Shown: one piece after another, positions 1 to 8,402 of the stretch | Position numbering within the stretch: position 1 is the first letter of the stretch | Layout: each line of letters opens with the position of its first letter | From: Pseudomonas sp. H3(2019) | Lineage (GTDB): Bacteria; Pseudomonadota; Gammaproteobacteria; Pseudomonadales; Pseudomonadaceae | Assembly (NCBI RefSeq): GCF_007713465.1 | Contig: NZ_VMSG01000011.1 | Location: 111,971 to 175,970 of the forward strand | Length of the DNA stretch: 64,000 bases | Reading direction: 5' to 3' | Notes under the pieces: generated by a model | Databases searched by the model: none | What the model was told of the DNA's origin: nothing | What the model saw: only the letters and a program-made list of their open reading frames with translations | Position numbers and translations under genes: made by a program

Positions 1-13
1 TATTGTCAGTCAC
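1..13 (-). CDS. hutU: Urocanate hydratase, first four codons only (runs off the left edge)
   Basis: On the minus strand a GTG codon at 13-11 is preceded by GAGGAG and followed by codons for T-D-N, the usual start of Pseudomonas urocanase (MTDN). Urocanase converts urocanate to imidazolone propionate, the second step of histidine breakdown. Only four codons are inside the window, so the call rests on this start plus the neighbouring hutD, hutC, HutC operator and sigma-54 promoter. Confidence 0.6.
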
Positions 14-144
14 GAAAAAAACTCCTCAGCAATCAATCCAAACCAGCCCAGGCAGTGGGCGAGCAAGCCAATGTGCAGATGGTGCACACCGGCGAATCAG
101 TGGACGATGGTCGAGTCTTCGTGACTCATACGCATACGTCTTTA

Positions 145-158
145 CTTGTACATACAAG
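145..158. promoter_or_regulatory. HutC operator upstream of hutU
   Basis: CTTGTACATACAAG is a near-perfect palindrome that matches the TGTATATACA-type sites bound by GntR-family HutC repressors. It lies about 135 bp upstream of hutU and just downstream of the -12 element of a sigma-54 promoter, near the predicted transcription start. HutC bound here would block hut transcription until urocanate is present. Confidence 0.65.
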
Positions 159-162
159 CATA

Positions 163-179
163 TGCAATCAAGCGGCCAA
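163..179 (-). promoter_or_regulatory. Sigma-54 promoter reading towards hutU
   Basis: On the minus strand the sequence is TTGGCCGCTTGATTGCA: GG (177-176), ten bases, then GC (165-164), the exact -24/-12 spacing of sigma-54 promoters. The start would fall near 152, inside the HutC operator. Sigma-54 control of hut by CbrAB or NtrC is established in P. fluorescens; the assignment here is by motif only. Confidence 0.6.
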
Positions 180-366
180 CTTTCTGGATGACGCTTCAAC
201 AAAGTGCTGAATCCGGCTGAAAAGCCCTTGGGACAAGGGTTTTGCGGCTGTCGATATTTTTTGAGGATGGATTTTTCGAGGAGTGACAGATGTTACCTGA
301 GCGCGGCTTTGCGCCACGCTGGGGTTTTCGGTAACAAATTGGTGCGCACAGGGAAACGGCGAGGAT

Positions 367-436
367 GATCGTTCCCACGCTCTGCGTGGTAAAGCTGCCA
401 CGGGATGCATTCCCACGCTGGAGCGTGGGAACGATC
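367..436. repeat. REP-type palindromic repeat between hutU and hutD
   Basis: GATCGTTCCCACGC at the left end and GCGTGGGAACGATC at the right end are inverted copies, with degenerate copies of the same hairpin inside. The same unit recurs in this window at about 3447, 6606, 26690, 27984 and 40312, always between genes. Confidence 0.8.
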
Positions 437-451
437 AGAGTAGGTGTTGAA

Positions 452-1024
452 TCAGAGCGCTGTCAGCTCAATCACGCAGCACTGGCCGTTGACGGAAACA
501 TCCAGCAGCCCGGTGTTACCGTTCAGTTGCAGGCAATCATGACGACCCAGTGCATGGGCCGCATTGCCATCAATTCGAACTTCAAGCGCATCGGCCGCGC
601 TGAAAATCAGCAGCGTTCCGCTCGAACTGAAAAACCGTTGCTCGCTCTTCAGCCACTGCAACCGCGCCTGGTAGCGATTCGGCGCATAAATCAGGTTGAA
701 GTCGCGGATCGCACCGCCAAGCAGCGTGCACGAAACATGGCTTTCGCCACTGAACGCAAACGGGTCCAGCGGTAACAGTGATCGCGTGTTCTGGCCGTCG
801 ACCGTCAAGGTCATGCCTTCGCCCTGCAGCACGGTGATAACCCGCTCGTAACCTGCAAAGGTCGAGAACCCGCCCGACTCACCGATATCGGCAATCGACA
901 GGCGCCAGCCAAAGCCATCCAGGCCGGTGCCTGCATCGCGGGTGATTTCTTCAGTGCTGCCGCCGCCGTTTTTCCACGGCATGCGCGGATAATTCGCCGC
1001 GCGCAAAACGTTCAACTGACTCAT
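452..1024 (-). CDS. hutD: HutD family protein
   Basis: A 190-residue cupin-like protein with the N-terminal W-K-N-G-G-G-S-T-E-E-I signature of the HutD/Ves family (about residues 18-28). HutD is thought to limit excess hut operon activity, possibly by binding formylglutamate or another pathway intermediate; its chemistry is not settled. It lies downstream of hutC on the same strand with a 40-base gap, so the two are probably co-transcribed. Length is normal for the family. Confidence 0.9.
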   Translation of the reverse strand: MSQLNVLRAANYPRMPWKNGGGSTEEITRDAGTGLDGFGWRLSIADIGESGGFSTFAGYERVITVLQGEGMTLTVDGQNTRSLLPLDPFAFSGESHVSCTLLGGAIRDFNLIYAPNRYQARLQWLKSEQRFFSSSGTLLIFSAADALEVRIDGNAAHALGRHDCLQLNGNTGLLDVSVNGQCCVIELTAL

Positions 1025-1064
1025 TTGGGCCTCTTATTATTTATGGCTCTTTATTTGTGGCTCT

Positions 1065-1814
1065 TTATTTGTGAAACCGCCCTTCCAGACGATGGCGGGA
1101 ACCGGGGTGGATCAGACGAGCGGCCGTCACTGGCTGACGCCCGGACCAGGTCCGACGGCGGATCAGCAGGCACGGCTCGCCTTTTTCGATCTGCAGCAAT
1201 TTGCATTCGGAAGGCTCGGCAAGAATCGCTTCGACCACATGCTCGCCTTCGGTCAATGGCGCAACCTGATTCAGATAGGCGTAAGGCGTTTGCAGGGTAA
1301 AGTCTTGCTTGAGGTATTCCGGCGCGACCAGGGCGTTGACGAAGCGGTCCTCGATTTGCACGGGAATATCGTTCTCGAAATGCACGATCAACGAGTGGAA
1401 GACCTTCTGGCCTTCGCGCATGTCCAGTGCCAGGGCGCGTTCGGAACCGGCAGCCTCTTCTTCCAGAGTGATGACCTTGCAGGTGTGGCGATGGCCACGG
1501 GAGGCGATTTCGTCGGCAATGTTATGCACTTCGAACAGCGCGGACTGGCTCTTGGGTTCGGCGACAAAGGTGCCGACGCCCTGCATACGCACCAACAGGC
1601 CGTCAGTCGTCATCTCGCGCAGCGCGCGATTGATGGTCATGCGGCTGAAACCCAACTGGCTGACCAGTTCGCTTTCCGACGGCACGCGGTAGTGCGGCGG
1701 CCAGTTTCCACTGTCGATTTGCTGGGTGATCATCTGTTTGACGCGAGCGTACAAGGGCGCCGGACTGTCGCCCAGATTGGCACTCAGCGGTGAAACTACA
1801 GGCGGAGTCGGCAC
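1065..1814 (-). CDS. hutC: Histidine utilisation repressor, GntR/HutC family
   Basis: The 249-residue protein has an N-terminal winged helix (about 20-88, with S-E-S-E-L-V..L-G-F-S-R-M-T-I-N-R-A-L) and a C-terminal UTRA effector domain (about 100-245) that in this family binds urocanate. It represses the hut genes by binding TGTATATACA-like palindromes, two of which are present (145-158 and 2039-2055). HutC of P. fluorescens is also reported to act on ntrBC, which lies about 22 kb away in this window. A MITE-like hairpin separates it from divergent hutF. Confidence 0.93.
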   Translation of the reverse strand: MPTPPVVSPLSANLGDSPAPLYARVKQMITQQIDSGNWPPHYRVPSESELVSQLGFSRMTINRALREMTTDGLLVRMQGVGTFVAEPKSQSALFEVHNIADEIASRGHRHTCKVITLEEEAAGSERALALDMREGQKVFHSLIVHFENDIPVQIEDRFVNALVAPEYLKQDFTLQTPYAYLNQVAPLTEGEHVVEAILAEPSECKLLQIEKGEPCLLIRRRTWSGRQPVTAARLIHPGSRHRLEGRFHK

Positions 1815-1846
1815 AGGAAATCCTTGTTCGTTGATGAAAGTAGAGA

Positions 1847-2004
1847 GTGGCCTGTGTGGTTAGTTCTGTTAGTCCAGTTCGGCGCCAGAAACCCATATCC
1901 TGCGTTGCTGTTCCTCGCCATAGCGGGCTATGACTCGTCACAGCGCCTTGGCTATGGATTTCTGGCATCCGACCTTGAACTAACGAACAAACCGTACAGG
2001 CCAC
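1847..2004. mobile_element. MITE-like 158-bp element, one long imperfect hairpin, between hutC and hutF
   Basis: Both ends read GTGGCCTGT in opposite orientation. The arms keep matching for about 50 bases (GGTTAGTTC and GTTAGT-like blocks, then GCCAGAAAYCCATA) and complementarity continues to the centre (CATAGCGGGCTATG), so the whole element can fold on itself. It encodes nothing and lies between the divergent hutC and hutF starts. This form fits a non-autonomous miniature transposable element; I could not see a clear target-site duplication. Confidence 0.6.
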
Positions 2005-2038
2005 TAGCTTGCCGGAGTTTACCGAGCAGGCAAACGTC

Positions 2039-2055
2039 TGTATATGTATATACAA
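2039..2055. promoter_or_regulatory. HutC operator upstream of hutF
   Basis: TGTATATGTATATACAA contains an overlapping pair of TGTATAYR-type half sites, close to the HutC consensus. It ends 26 bases before the hutF start codon, where a bound repressor would obstruct transcription. Confidence 0.65.
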
Positions 2056-2080
2056 ATAACACACGATGGGGTGCTGAACC

Positions 2081-3445
2081 ATGTCCGCCTTCTTTGCCGA
2101 ACGCGCGCTACTGCCTAATGGATGGGCTAACAATGTACGTCTTGAGGTCAGTGCCGATGGCCTGCTGACCCACATCCAGGCCGATGCCAGCGCTGAAGGC
2201 GCCGAACGGCTGAACGGTCCGCTGCTGCCGGGCATGCCGAATCTGCACTCCCACGCGTTCCAGCGGGCGATGGCTGGCTTGGCCGAAGTGGCGGGTAATC
2301 CGAACGACAGTTTCTGGACCTGGCGCGATCTGATGTATCGCCTCGTCGGAAAAATCAGTCCGGAACAACTCGGGATCATCGCCCGCCAGCTCTACATCGA
2401 AATGCTCAAGGCCGGTTACACCTCGGTCGCCGAATTCCATTACGTGCACCACGACCACAACGGTCATCCGTACGCAGACCCGGCCGAGCTGTCGTTGCAA
2501 ATCAGTCAGGCCGCCAGCGCTTCCGGCATCGGCCTGACCTTGCTGCCCGTACTCTACAGCCACTCTGGTTTCGGTGGTCTGGCGCCCAATGAAGGCCAGC
2601 GACGCTTCATCAACAGCACTGAAAACTACCTGAAGCTACAAGCCCGCTTGCAGCCACTGCTGGCGCAGCAACCGGCGCAACAACTGGGCCTGTGCTTCCA
2701 CTCGTTGCGCGCGGTTACCCCGCAGCAGATCAGCGAAGTGCTGGCAGCCAGCGATAAACACTGCCCCGTGCATATCCACATCGCCGAGCAACAAAAGGAA
2801 GTCGACGACTGCCTGACCTGGAGTGGTCGCCGTCCGCTGCAATGGCTGTATGAAAATACCGATGTCGATCAGCGCTGGTGCCTGGTCCACGCGACCCACG
2901 CCAACCCGGAAGAAGTCAGCCTGATGGCCAAGAGTCGCGCCATCGCCGGTTTGTGCCTGACCACCGAGGCCAACCTGGGTGACGGGATTTTCCCGGCCGT
3001 GGACTTCCTCGCCCAAGGCGGGCGCACGGGCATTGGCTCTGACAGCCATGTGTCGCTGAGCGTGGTGGAAGAATTGCGCTGGCTGGAATACGGCCAGCGC
3101 CTGCGCGATCAGCGACGTAATCGCTTGTATGGTGCCGATCAGCCGATGGTCGGGCGCACCCTGTACGACGCCGCACTCGACGGTGGCGCACAGGCGCTGG
3201 GCCAGCCGATTGGCGCATTGGAAGTCGGCAAACGCGCCGATTGGCTGGTGCTCGACGGCAACGACCCTTACCTGGCAACCGCCAGTGGCGACGGGATTCT
3301 GAACCGTTGGCTGTTCGCCGGTGGCGACCGCCAGGTCCGTGATGTGCTGGTGAACGGCAAGTGGGTAGTACGCGACGGGCATCACGCTGGCGAAGAAGAC
3401 AGTAACCGGGCCTTCACCCAAGTCCTGCGCGACCTTTTGGGCTAA
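2081..3445 (+). CDS. hutF: Formimidoylglutamate deiminase
   Basis: The 454-residue amidohydrolase-superfamily enzyme converts N-formimino-L-glutamate to N-formyl-L-glutamate and ammonia in the five-step histidine pathway. Metal-ligand motif M-P-N-L-H-S-H-A-F-Q-R lies near residues 50-60; further conserved metal and catalytic residues are in H-I-H-I-A-E-Q (about 230) and G-I-G-S-D-S-H (about 318). The ATG directly follows the HutC operator. Its Shine-Dalgarno is weak. It is transcribed away from hutC. Confidence 0.95.
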   Translation: MSAFFAERALLPNGWANNVRLEVSADGLLTHIQADASAEGAERLNGPLLPGMPNLHSHAFQRAMAGLAEVAGNPNDSFWTWRDLMYRLVGKISPEQLGIIARQLYIEMLKAGYTSVAEFHYVHHDHNGHPYADPAELSLQISQAASASGIGLTLLPVLYSHSGFGGLAPNEGQRRFINSTENYLKLQARLQPLLAQQPAQQLGLCFHSLRAVTPQQISEVLAASDKHCPVHIHIAEQQKEVDDCLTWSGRRPLQWLYENTDVDQRWCLVHATHANPEEVSLMAKSRAIAGLCLTTEANLGDGIFPAVDFLAQGGRTGIGSDSHVSLSVVEELRWLEYGQRLRDQRRNRLYGADQPMVGRTLYDAALDGGAQALGQPIGALEVGKRADWLVLDGNDPYLATASGDGILNRWLFAGGDRQVRDVLVNGKWVVRDGHHAGEEDSNRAFTQVLRDLLG

Positions 3446-3446
3446 T

Positions 3447-3559
3447 GATTGTTCCCACGCTCTGCGTGGGAATGCCTCAACGGACGCTCTGCGTTCGGCT
3501 TTTAAATGGGACGCGGAGCGTCCCGGGCTGCATTCCCACGCGGAGCGTGGGAATGATCA
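3447..3559. repeat. REP-type repeat pair after hutF
   Basis: Outer inverted copies GTTCCCACGC and GCGTGGGAA enclose a second inverted pair (GGACGCTCTGCG / GACGCGGAGCGTCC), so the block is a nested REP doublet. It lies between the convergent hutF and lipocalin genes. Confidence 0.8.
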
Positions 3560-3564
3560 GCCTG

Positions 3565-4134
3565 TTATTTCGAGGTCTGGGCCATTTTGGTATCCGACAC
3601 TCGCCAGATCAGGCGTGTGGTGTCGTAACCCTGCTGACGCGCCCTGCTCAGCAGTTCCTCGCGGGTATCGGCGTTGACTTCCGGCTTGCGTGACAGCAAC
3701 CACAGGTTGCGCCGATTGGGGCTACCGACAATCGCGGTCTGGTAGTCATCGCTGACATACAGCACCCAGTAATCACCCTTGCTCATACCTGGCAACAACC
3801 GGGTAAACCAGTTATCGAAGTTCACCCACAGCTTGTCGTTCTTGCCGGGAATCTGCGGCGTTGCGGTGCCCTTGGCCTCTTCCCATTTCCACTCGGGGGT
3901 CAGGCAACGGTTCAACACGTCCATGTCACCGTCGGTCTTGAGGGTGTAATGGGCTTCGGATTGCGCGCAGTTACGCTGGAAGTACATGGGCATGCGCGCC
4001 AACTCGTACCATTTGCCCTGATAACGCTTGAGGCTGACGCTATGGGCCGTTTTCGGCGCCAGCGAATCATCGCCAGAAGTGGCGCAGCCGGCCAACAACA
4101 GACCGGCCAAAAGAACTATTACTAACCGCATCAT
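3565..4134 (-). CDS. blc: Outer-membrane lipocalin lipoprotein (Blc type)
   Basis: 189 residues with a lipoprotein signal peptide (hydrophobic 3-15, lipobox L-L-A-G-C, Cys16) and the lipocalin signature R-Y-Q-G-K-W-Y-E-L-A-R at about 37-47. The family forms an eight-stranded barrel that binds lysophospholipids or fatty acids at the outer membrane. The gene follows a smaller lipoprotein gene on the same strand with a 31-base gap, so the two probably share a transcript. A GGAGAAG ribosome site precedes the ATG. Confidence 0.9.
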   Translation of the reverse strand: MMRLVIVLLAGLLLAGCATSGDDSLAPKTAHSVSLKRYQGKWYELARMPMYFQRNCAQSEAHYTLKTDGDMDVLNRCLTPEWKWEEAKGTATPQIPGKNDKLWVNFDNWFTRLLPGMSKGDYWVLYVSDDYQTAIVGSPNRRNLWLLSRKPEVNADTREELLSRARQQGYDTTRLIWRVSDTKMAQTSK

Positions 4135-4165
4135 TATTCTTCTCCCGTGGGCGTTTGGCCCCGGT

Positions 4166-4420
4166 TTACTTCAGGCCTTGCCCGGAAAACATCAGCACTT
4201 TGTCACCGGCATACTGCACGCTGATAAAGCTGTTCTTGTCGCCCCAGGTGCAGCTGGACATGCCCAACGCGCCAGAACAGTCAGCAGGTTTACCCAGCAA
4301 GGTTTCGACCTCGGCCTTGGGCATGCCCGTCGACAGTTTCGAGTAGTTTTCCTGGTTGATTTTGCTGCAGGCGGCCAACAGCACGCAAAACGACAGCAAG
4401 GCGATAGATCGCAGCGACAT
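4166..4420 (-). CDS. Small lipoprotein of unknown function, SmpA/OmlA-like
   Basis: The ATG at 4420 has a CCAGGAG site and gives an 84-residue lipoprotein (lipobox L-A-A-C, Cys18). The mature part (S-T-G-M-P-K-A-E-V-E-T-L-L-G-K-P) resembles the beta-alpha-alpha start of BamE/OmlA-like folds. Two further Cys (about 48 and 56) could form a disulfide. Longer upstream starts lack a signal peptide and are less likely. Function unknown; it is first in a presumed two-gene unit with the lipocalin. Confidence 0.8.
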   Translation of the reverse strand: MSLRSIALLSFCVLLAACSKINQENYSKLSTGMPKAEVETLLGKPADCSGALGMSSCTWGDKNSFISVQYAGDKVLMFSGQGLK

Positions 4421-4713
4421 GGTGTAACTCCTGGAAAGAGGGGAAGGCATGGCTGCCAACCAGAAGCTTAGAAGAGAAAACCCCCGTCTGGTTCCCACCG
4501 GTACCGGGTATTTCTTGAATGGCAAAATCGGCATTTCGCCCCAAAATCGGGCGTTTTTTCTCATTGCCCGGCATTTCGTCGGTTTTCGTAAAACCCGCCT
4601 AATCTTTGGCGCCGCCCTGTCGACATAGAAGCAGCGCCAAGCCCTCTCCTGTGGCAATTTGACGCTCCTCGTTGATCAGTCCTCTCGCGGTAGCGCCTTT
4701 AATGACCAGAAAC

Positions 4714-6594
4714 ATGAAGTTCAGCCACAAGATCCTGCTCGCCGCTGCCCTTGTGGTCGCGGTAGCGTTCGCCTGTTTCATTCTGTTCAACGACTACCGT
4801 CAGCGCCAAACCCTGCGCAACAGTACCGAGTCCTCGATGCAGGAACTCGGCAGCCTGACCACCAGCAACATCCAGACCTGGCTGGAAAGCCGCATCCAGT
4901 TGCTGCAATCGCTGGCCCAGCAAGTGGCCGTCGACGGCCCGGCGCTGGACAGCCTGAAACGCGCGGTCGGCCTGCCGGCCTACACCAGCAACTTTCAGTT
5001 GAGCTACTTCGGCGGTGCCGACGGCGTAATGTTCTCGGTACCGGCCGGCAATCGTGCGGCGGACTACGACCCACGCGCCCGTGGCTGGTACAAAGCCGCC
5101 AACAGCGCACAGCAGACCATCGTCACCGAACCGTACATCGCCGCGTCATCGGGCAAGCTGGTAATCACTGTTGCCACGCCGGTACAGCATCAGAACCAGA
5201 TGATTGGCGTGGCCGGTGCAGACATCGACCTGAGCAGCGTCAGCGCGATCATCAACTCGCTGAACTTCGGCGGCCACGGCCACGCGTTCATCGTCAGCGC
5301 CGATGGCAAGATCCTGATTCACCCGGACAGCAAACTGGTGCTTAAAAACCTCACCGAGGCCTATCCCGCTGGTGCGCCAAAGGTCAGCCCCGGTATGAAG
5401 GAAGTCGAGGTGGACGGCAAGAGCCAATTCATCTCGTTCACCCACGTCAACGGCGTGCCGTCGGCTGACTGGTACGTGGCATTGGTGCTCGACCAGGACA
5501 CCGCGTTCTCGATGCTCAGTGAGTTCCGCACCTCGGCGATCATTGCCATGGTGATTGCCGTGGTGATCATCATCACGCTGCTTGGCATGCTGATCCGCGT
5601 CCTCATGCAACCCCTGCTGACCATGGGCCGCGCCATGCATGACATCGCCGAAGGCGAAGGCGACCTGACCAAACGCCTGACCATTCATGGCCAGGACGAA
5701 TTCGGGGCGCTGGGCACTTCGTTCAACCGCTTCGTCGAGCGTATTCACACCTCGATCCGCGAAGTGTCGTCGGCCACCGGCCAAGTCAACGAAGTCGCCC
5801 TGCGAGTCGTCAGCGCCTCCAACTCGTCGATGTTCAATTCCGACCAGCAAGCCTCGCGCACCAGCAGCGTGGCCGCGGCGATCAACCAGCTTGGCGCCGC
5901 CGCCGAGGAAATCGCCCAGAACGCCGCCCTCGCCTCGCAACATTCCAGCGATGCCCGCAGCCTGGCTGAAGACGGTCAGCAAGTGGTGGATAAAACCATC
6001 GCGGCGATGCAGCAGCTGTCGGCAAAAATCAGCGACTCATGCGGCAACATCGAAACGCTGAACAGCAACACGGTGAACATCGGGCAGATTCTCGAAGTCA
6101 TCACCAGCATCTCCCAGCAAACCAACCTGCTGGCCCTCAACGCCGCGATCGAAGCCGCTCGCGCGGGTGAGGCCGGACGTGGATTCGCAGTCGTTGCCGA
6201 CGAAGTACGCAACCTCGCACATCGCACCCAGGACTCGGCGCAGCAAGTGCAGAAGATGATTGAAGAGTTGCAAGTCGGCGCCCGTGAGGCCGTCGCCATC
6301 ATGACCGACAGTCAGCGCCAGAGCGAAAGCAGCGTCGTCATCGCTAACCAGGCCGGTGAGCGCCTGGGCAGCGTGACCCAGCGCATCGGCGAGATCGACG
6401 GCATGAACCAGTCGGTGGCCACCGCCACCGAAGAGCAAACCGCCGTGGTCGAATCGCTCAACGTCGACATTACCGAGATCAACACCCTGAATCAGGAAGG
6501 CGTGGAAAACCTGCAATCGACCCTGCGCGCGTGCGCCGATCTTGAGCAGCAGGCGGCGCGGTTGAAGCAGTTGGTGGGGAGTTTCAGGATTTAA
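4714..6594 (+). CDS. Methyl-accepting chemotaxis protein, amino-acid-sensing dCache type (PctA-like)
   Basis: 626 residues from the ATG at 4714: TM helix 7-26, periplasmic dCache domain (about 30-265), second TM helix (about 270-292), HAMP, then a long signalling domain with the conserved hairpin tip [20 protein letters not shown]. The dCache domain carries Y118, R123, W125, Y126, Y141 and D170, the residue pattern that binds the amino and carboxyl groups of amino acids in P. aeruginosa PctA (same order, numbers shifted by three). An L-amino-acid receptor is therefore likely; the exact ligand set cannot be read from sequence. Confidence 0.93.
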   Translation: MKFSHKILLAAALVVAVAFACFILFNDYRQRQTLRNSTESSMQELGSLTTSNIQTWLESRIQLLQSLAQQVAVDGPALDSLKRAVGLPAYTSNFQLSYFGGADGVMFSVPAGNRAADYDPRARGWYKAANSAQQTIVTEPYIAASSGKLVITVATPVQHQNQMIGVAGADIDLSSVSAIINSLNFGGHGHAFIVSADGKILIHPDSKLVLKNLTEAYPAGAPKVSPGMKEVEVDGKSQFISFTHVNGVPSADWYVALVLDQDTAFSMLSEFRTSAIIAMVIAVVIIITLLGMLIRVLMQPLLTMGRAMHDIAEGEGDLTKRLTIHGQDEFGALGTSFNRFVERIHTSIREVSSATGQVNEVALRVVSASNSSMFNSDQQASRTSSVAAAINQLGAAAEEIAQNAALASQHSSDARSLAEDGQQVVDKTIAAMQQLSAKISDSCGNIETLNSNTVNIGQILEVITSISQQTNLLALNAAIEAARAGEAGRGFAVVADEVRNLAHRTQDSAQQVQKMIEELQVGAREAVAIMTDSQRQSESSVVIANQAGERLGSVTQRIGEIDGMNQSVATATEEQTAVVESLNVDITEINTLNQEGVENLQSTLRACADLEQQAARLKQLVGSFRI

Positions 6595-6605
6595 AGGTAG
6601 ACGAT

Positions 6606-6636
6606 GATCGTTCCCATGCTCTGCGTGGGAACGATC
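6606..6636. repeat. REP-type palindrome
   Basis: GATCGTTCCCA and TGGGAACGATC face each other around a short loop, a single copy of the repeat seen at 367. It lies between the convergent chemoreceptor and DUF924 genes. Confidence 0.8.
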
Positions 6637-6641
6637 TGTGA

Positions 6642-7244
6642 CTAAAACCGCGACCCCGGCCCGCTCAAAAACGCCAACTCTTCAGGCGTACTCTCCCGCC
6701 CAAGAATCGCATTGCGATGGGGAAAGCGCCCAAACCTTGCGATGATCTTCTGATGCCGTTCGGCGTAATCGAGGTTATCGGCAAACACCGCACGATCCGC
6801 CTCAGGTTGCTGAGCCAGCAAGTCGGCAAAGCGTGAGATGGCTTCGTTTTGCACCGCCAGATGCTCGCAATGCTCGAACACCAGGTAGATGAACACCCGC
6901 TGGATAGGCAGCAGTTGCCGATCGAGATCCGCGGCAATGCCTTGCGCTACCAGAGCCTGGACTCTCAAGTCGCCTGCAAAGGATTTGGGGGCTTCGCGAA
7001 AAATCATCCGCGGTAACTGATCAAGCAATAACACCAGGGCCAGCCAACCGTCGGGACATTGCGTCCACTCGGTCAATCCGCCGGCCAGTGCCTGTTCCAC
7101 CAGATCCCCGAAACGCGTGCGCGCTTCGAGGTCCTGGCTGTCACGCTTGCCGAACCACAACGTGCCCTTGTCAGCCGCTACGTCATTAGGTGCTTCGGCT
7201 GAACCGAACCACCATTCGAGCAACGGCTGCCAGGGCGCGCTCAT
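6642..7244 (-). CDS. DUF924 family protein
   Basis: 200 residues, all-helical by composition, with the family motifs L-D-Q-L-P-R near 93-98 and R-F-P-H-R-N-A-I-L-G-R near 172-182. The fold is TPR-like; no biochemical role is established. It starts three bases after the fbp stop on the same strand, so it is very probably translated from the fbp transcript. Confidence 0.88.
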   Translation of the reverse strand: MSAPWQPLLEWWFGSAEAPNDVAADKGTLWFGKRDSQDLEARTRFGDLVEQALAGGLTEWTQCPDGWLALVLLLDQLPRMIFREAPKSFAGDLRVQALVAQGIAADLDRQLLPIQRVFIYLVFEHCEHLAVQNEAISRFADLLAQQPEADRAVFADNLDYAERHQKIIARFGRFPHRNAILGRESTPEELAFLSGPGSRF

Positions 7245-7247
7245 GGT

Positions 7248-8258
7248 TTATTCCTTGTGGTAAGCCGTGACGCGTTCAACTTCTTCTTTCGAGCCCAGGA
7301 ACACCGCTACACGCTGGTGCAGGCCTTCGGGCTGGATGTCGAGAATGCGCTGGTGACCGTCGGTGGACGCGCCGCCGGCCTGTTCAACCAGGAACGACAT
7401 CGGGTTGGCTTCGTACATCAAACGCAGTTTGCCCGGCTTGGAGGGCTCGCGGCTGTCACGTGGGTACATGAACAGGCCACCACGGGTCAGGATGCGGTGC
7501 ACGTCGGCGACCATCGCGGCGACCCAGCGCATGTTGTAGTTCTTTTTAAGCGGACCGGCTTCACCTGCCAGCAACTCGCCGACGTAGCGCTGTACCGGCG
7601 CTTCCCAGTGACGCTGGTTGGACATGTTGATCGCGAATTCCTGAGTGGAGGACGGGATCTGGATGTCTTCATGGGTCAGCACGAAGCTGCCCATTTCACG
7701 GTCGAGGGTAAAGCCTTTCACGCCATCACCCAGGGTCAGCACCAGCATGGTTTGCGGGCCGTAGATGGCATAACCGGCGGCTACCTGTTGGGTGCCTGGC
7801 TGCAGGAACGCCTTTTCGTTCAAGGGTTCGTTCTGGCTCAGGTATTCGTTCGGGCAACGCAGCACCGAAAAGATAGTACCGACCGGCGCGTTGATATCGA
7901 TGTTCGACGAACCGTCCAGCGGGTCGAATACCAGCAGGTACGCGCCTTTCGGGTATTTGCCCGGAATCTGGTAGGCGTTGTCCATTTCTTCGGACGCCAT
8001 GCCGGCCAGGTGACCGCCCCATTCGTTGGCTTCGAGCAGGATTTCGTTGGAGAGCACGTCGAGTTTCTTCTGGACTTCGCCTTGCACGTTTTCAGTGCCC
8101 ATGCTGCCCAGAACGCCGCCCAGGGCGCCTTTGGAAACGGCGTGGCTGATTTCCTTGCAAGCACGCGCCACGACTTCGATCAGAAAGCGCAGATCGGCAG
8201 GAGTGTTGTTGCTACGGGTCTGCTCAATCAGATAGCGACTCAAGGTAACGCGGGACAT
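7248..8258 (-). CDS. fbp: Fructose-1,6-bisphosphatase class 1
   Basis: 336 residues, normal for the class. The metal/phosphate site [12 protein letters not shown] is at about 110-121. It removes the 1-phosphate of fructose 1,6-bisphosphate in gluconeogenesis, which matters in pseudomonads because they grow mainly on organic acids and amino acids. Cytoplasmic. DUF924 follows directly. Confidence 0.97.
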   Translation of the reverse strand: MSRVTLSRYLIEQTRSNNTPADLRFLIEVVARACKEISHAVSKGALGGVLGSMGTENVQGEVQKKLDVLSNEILLEANEWGGHLAGMASEEMDNAYQIPGKYPKGAYLLVFDPLDGSSNIDINAPVGTIFSVLRCPNEYLSQNEPLNEKAFLQPGTQQVAAGYAIYGPQTMLVLTLGDGVKGFTLDREMGSFVLTHEDIQIPSSTQEFAINMSNQRHWEAPVQRYVGELLAGEAGPLKKNYNMRWVAAMVADVHRILTRGGLFMYPRDSREPSKPGKLRLMYEANPMSFLVEQAGGASTDGHQRILDIQPEGLHQRVAVFLGSKEEVERVTAYHKE

Positions 8259-8402
8259 GGAAGGCTCCGAAGGAATGGGGGCTAAAAACCCGCGCAGTTT
8301 AACGCGAGTCGGTGCGCAATTCCTCTTATCAGACGAGATTCACTGAATAGAGTTCATGCGCGGGGTTGAGCGTAGCTGCAAATGCGCCTGACTGCGCCAG
8401 CC

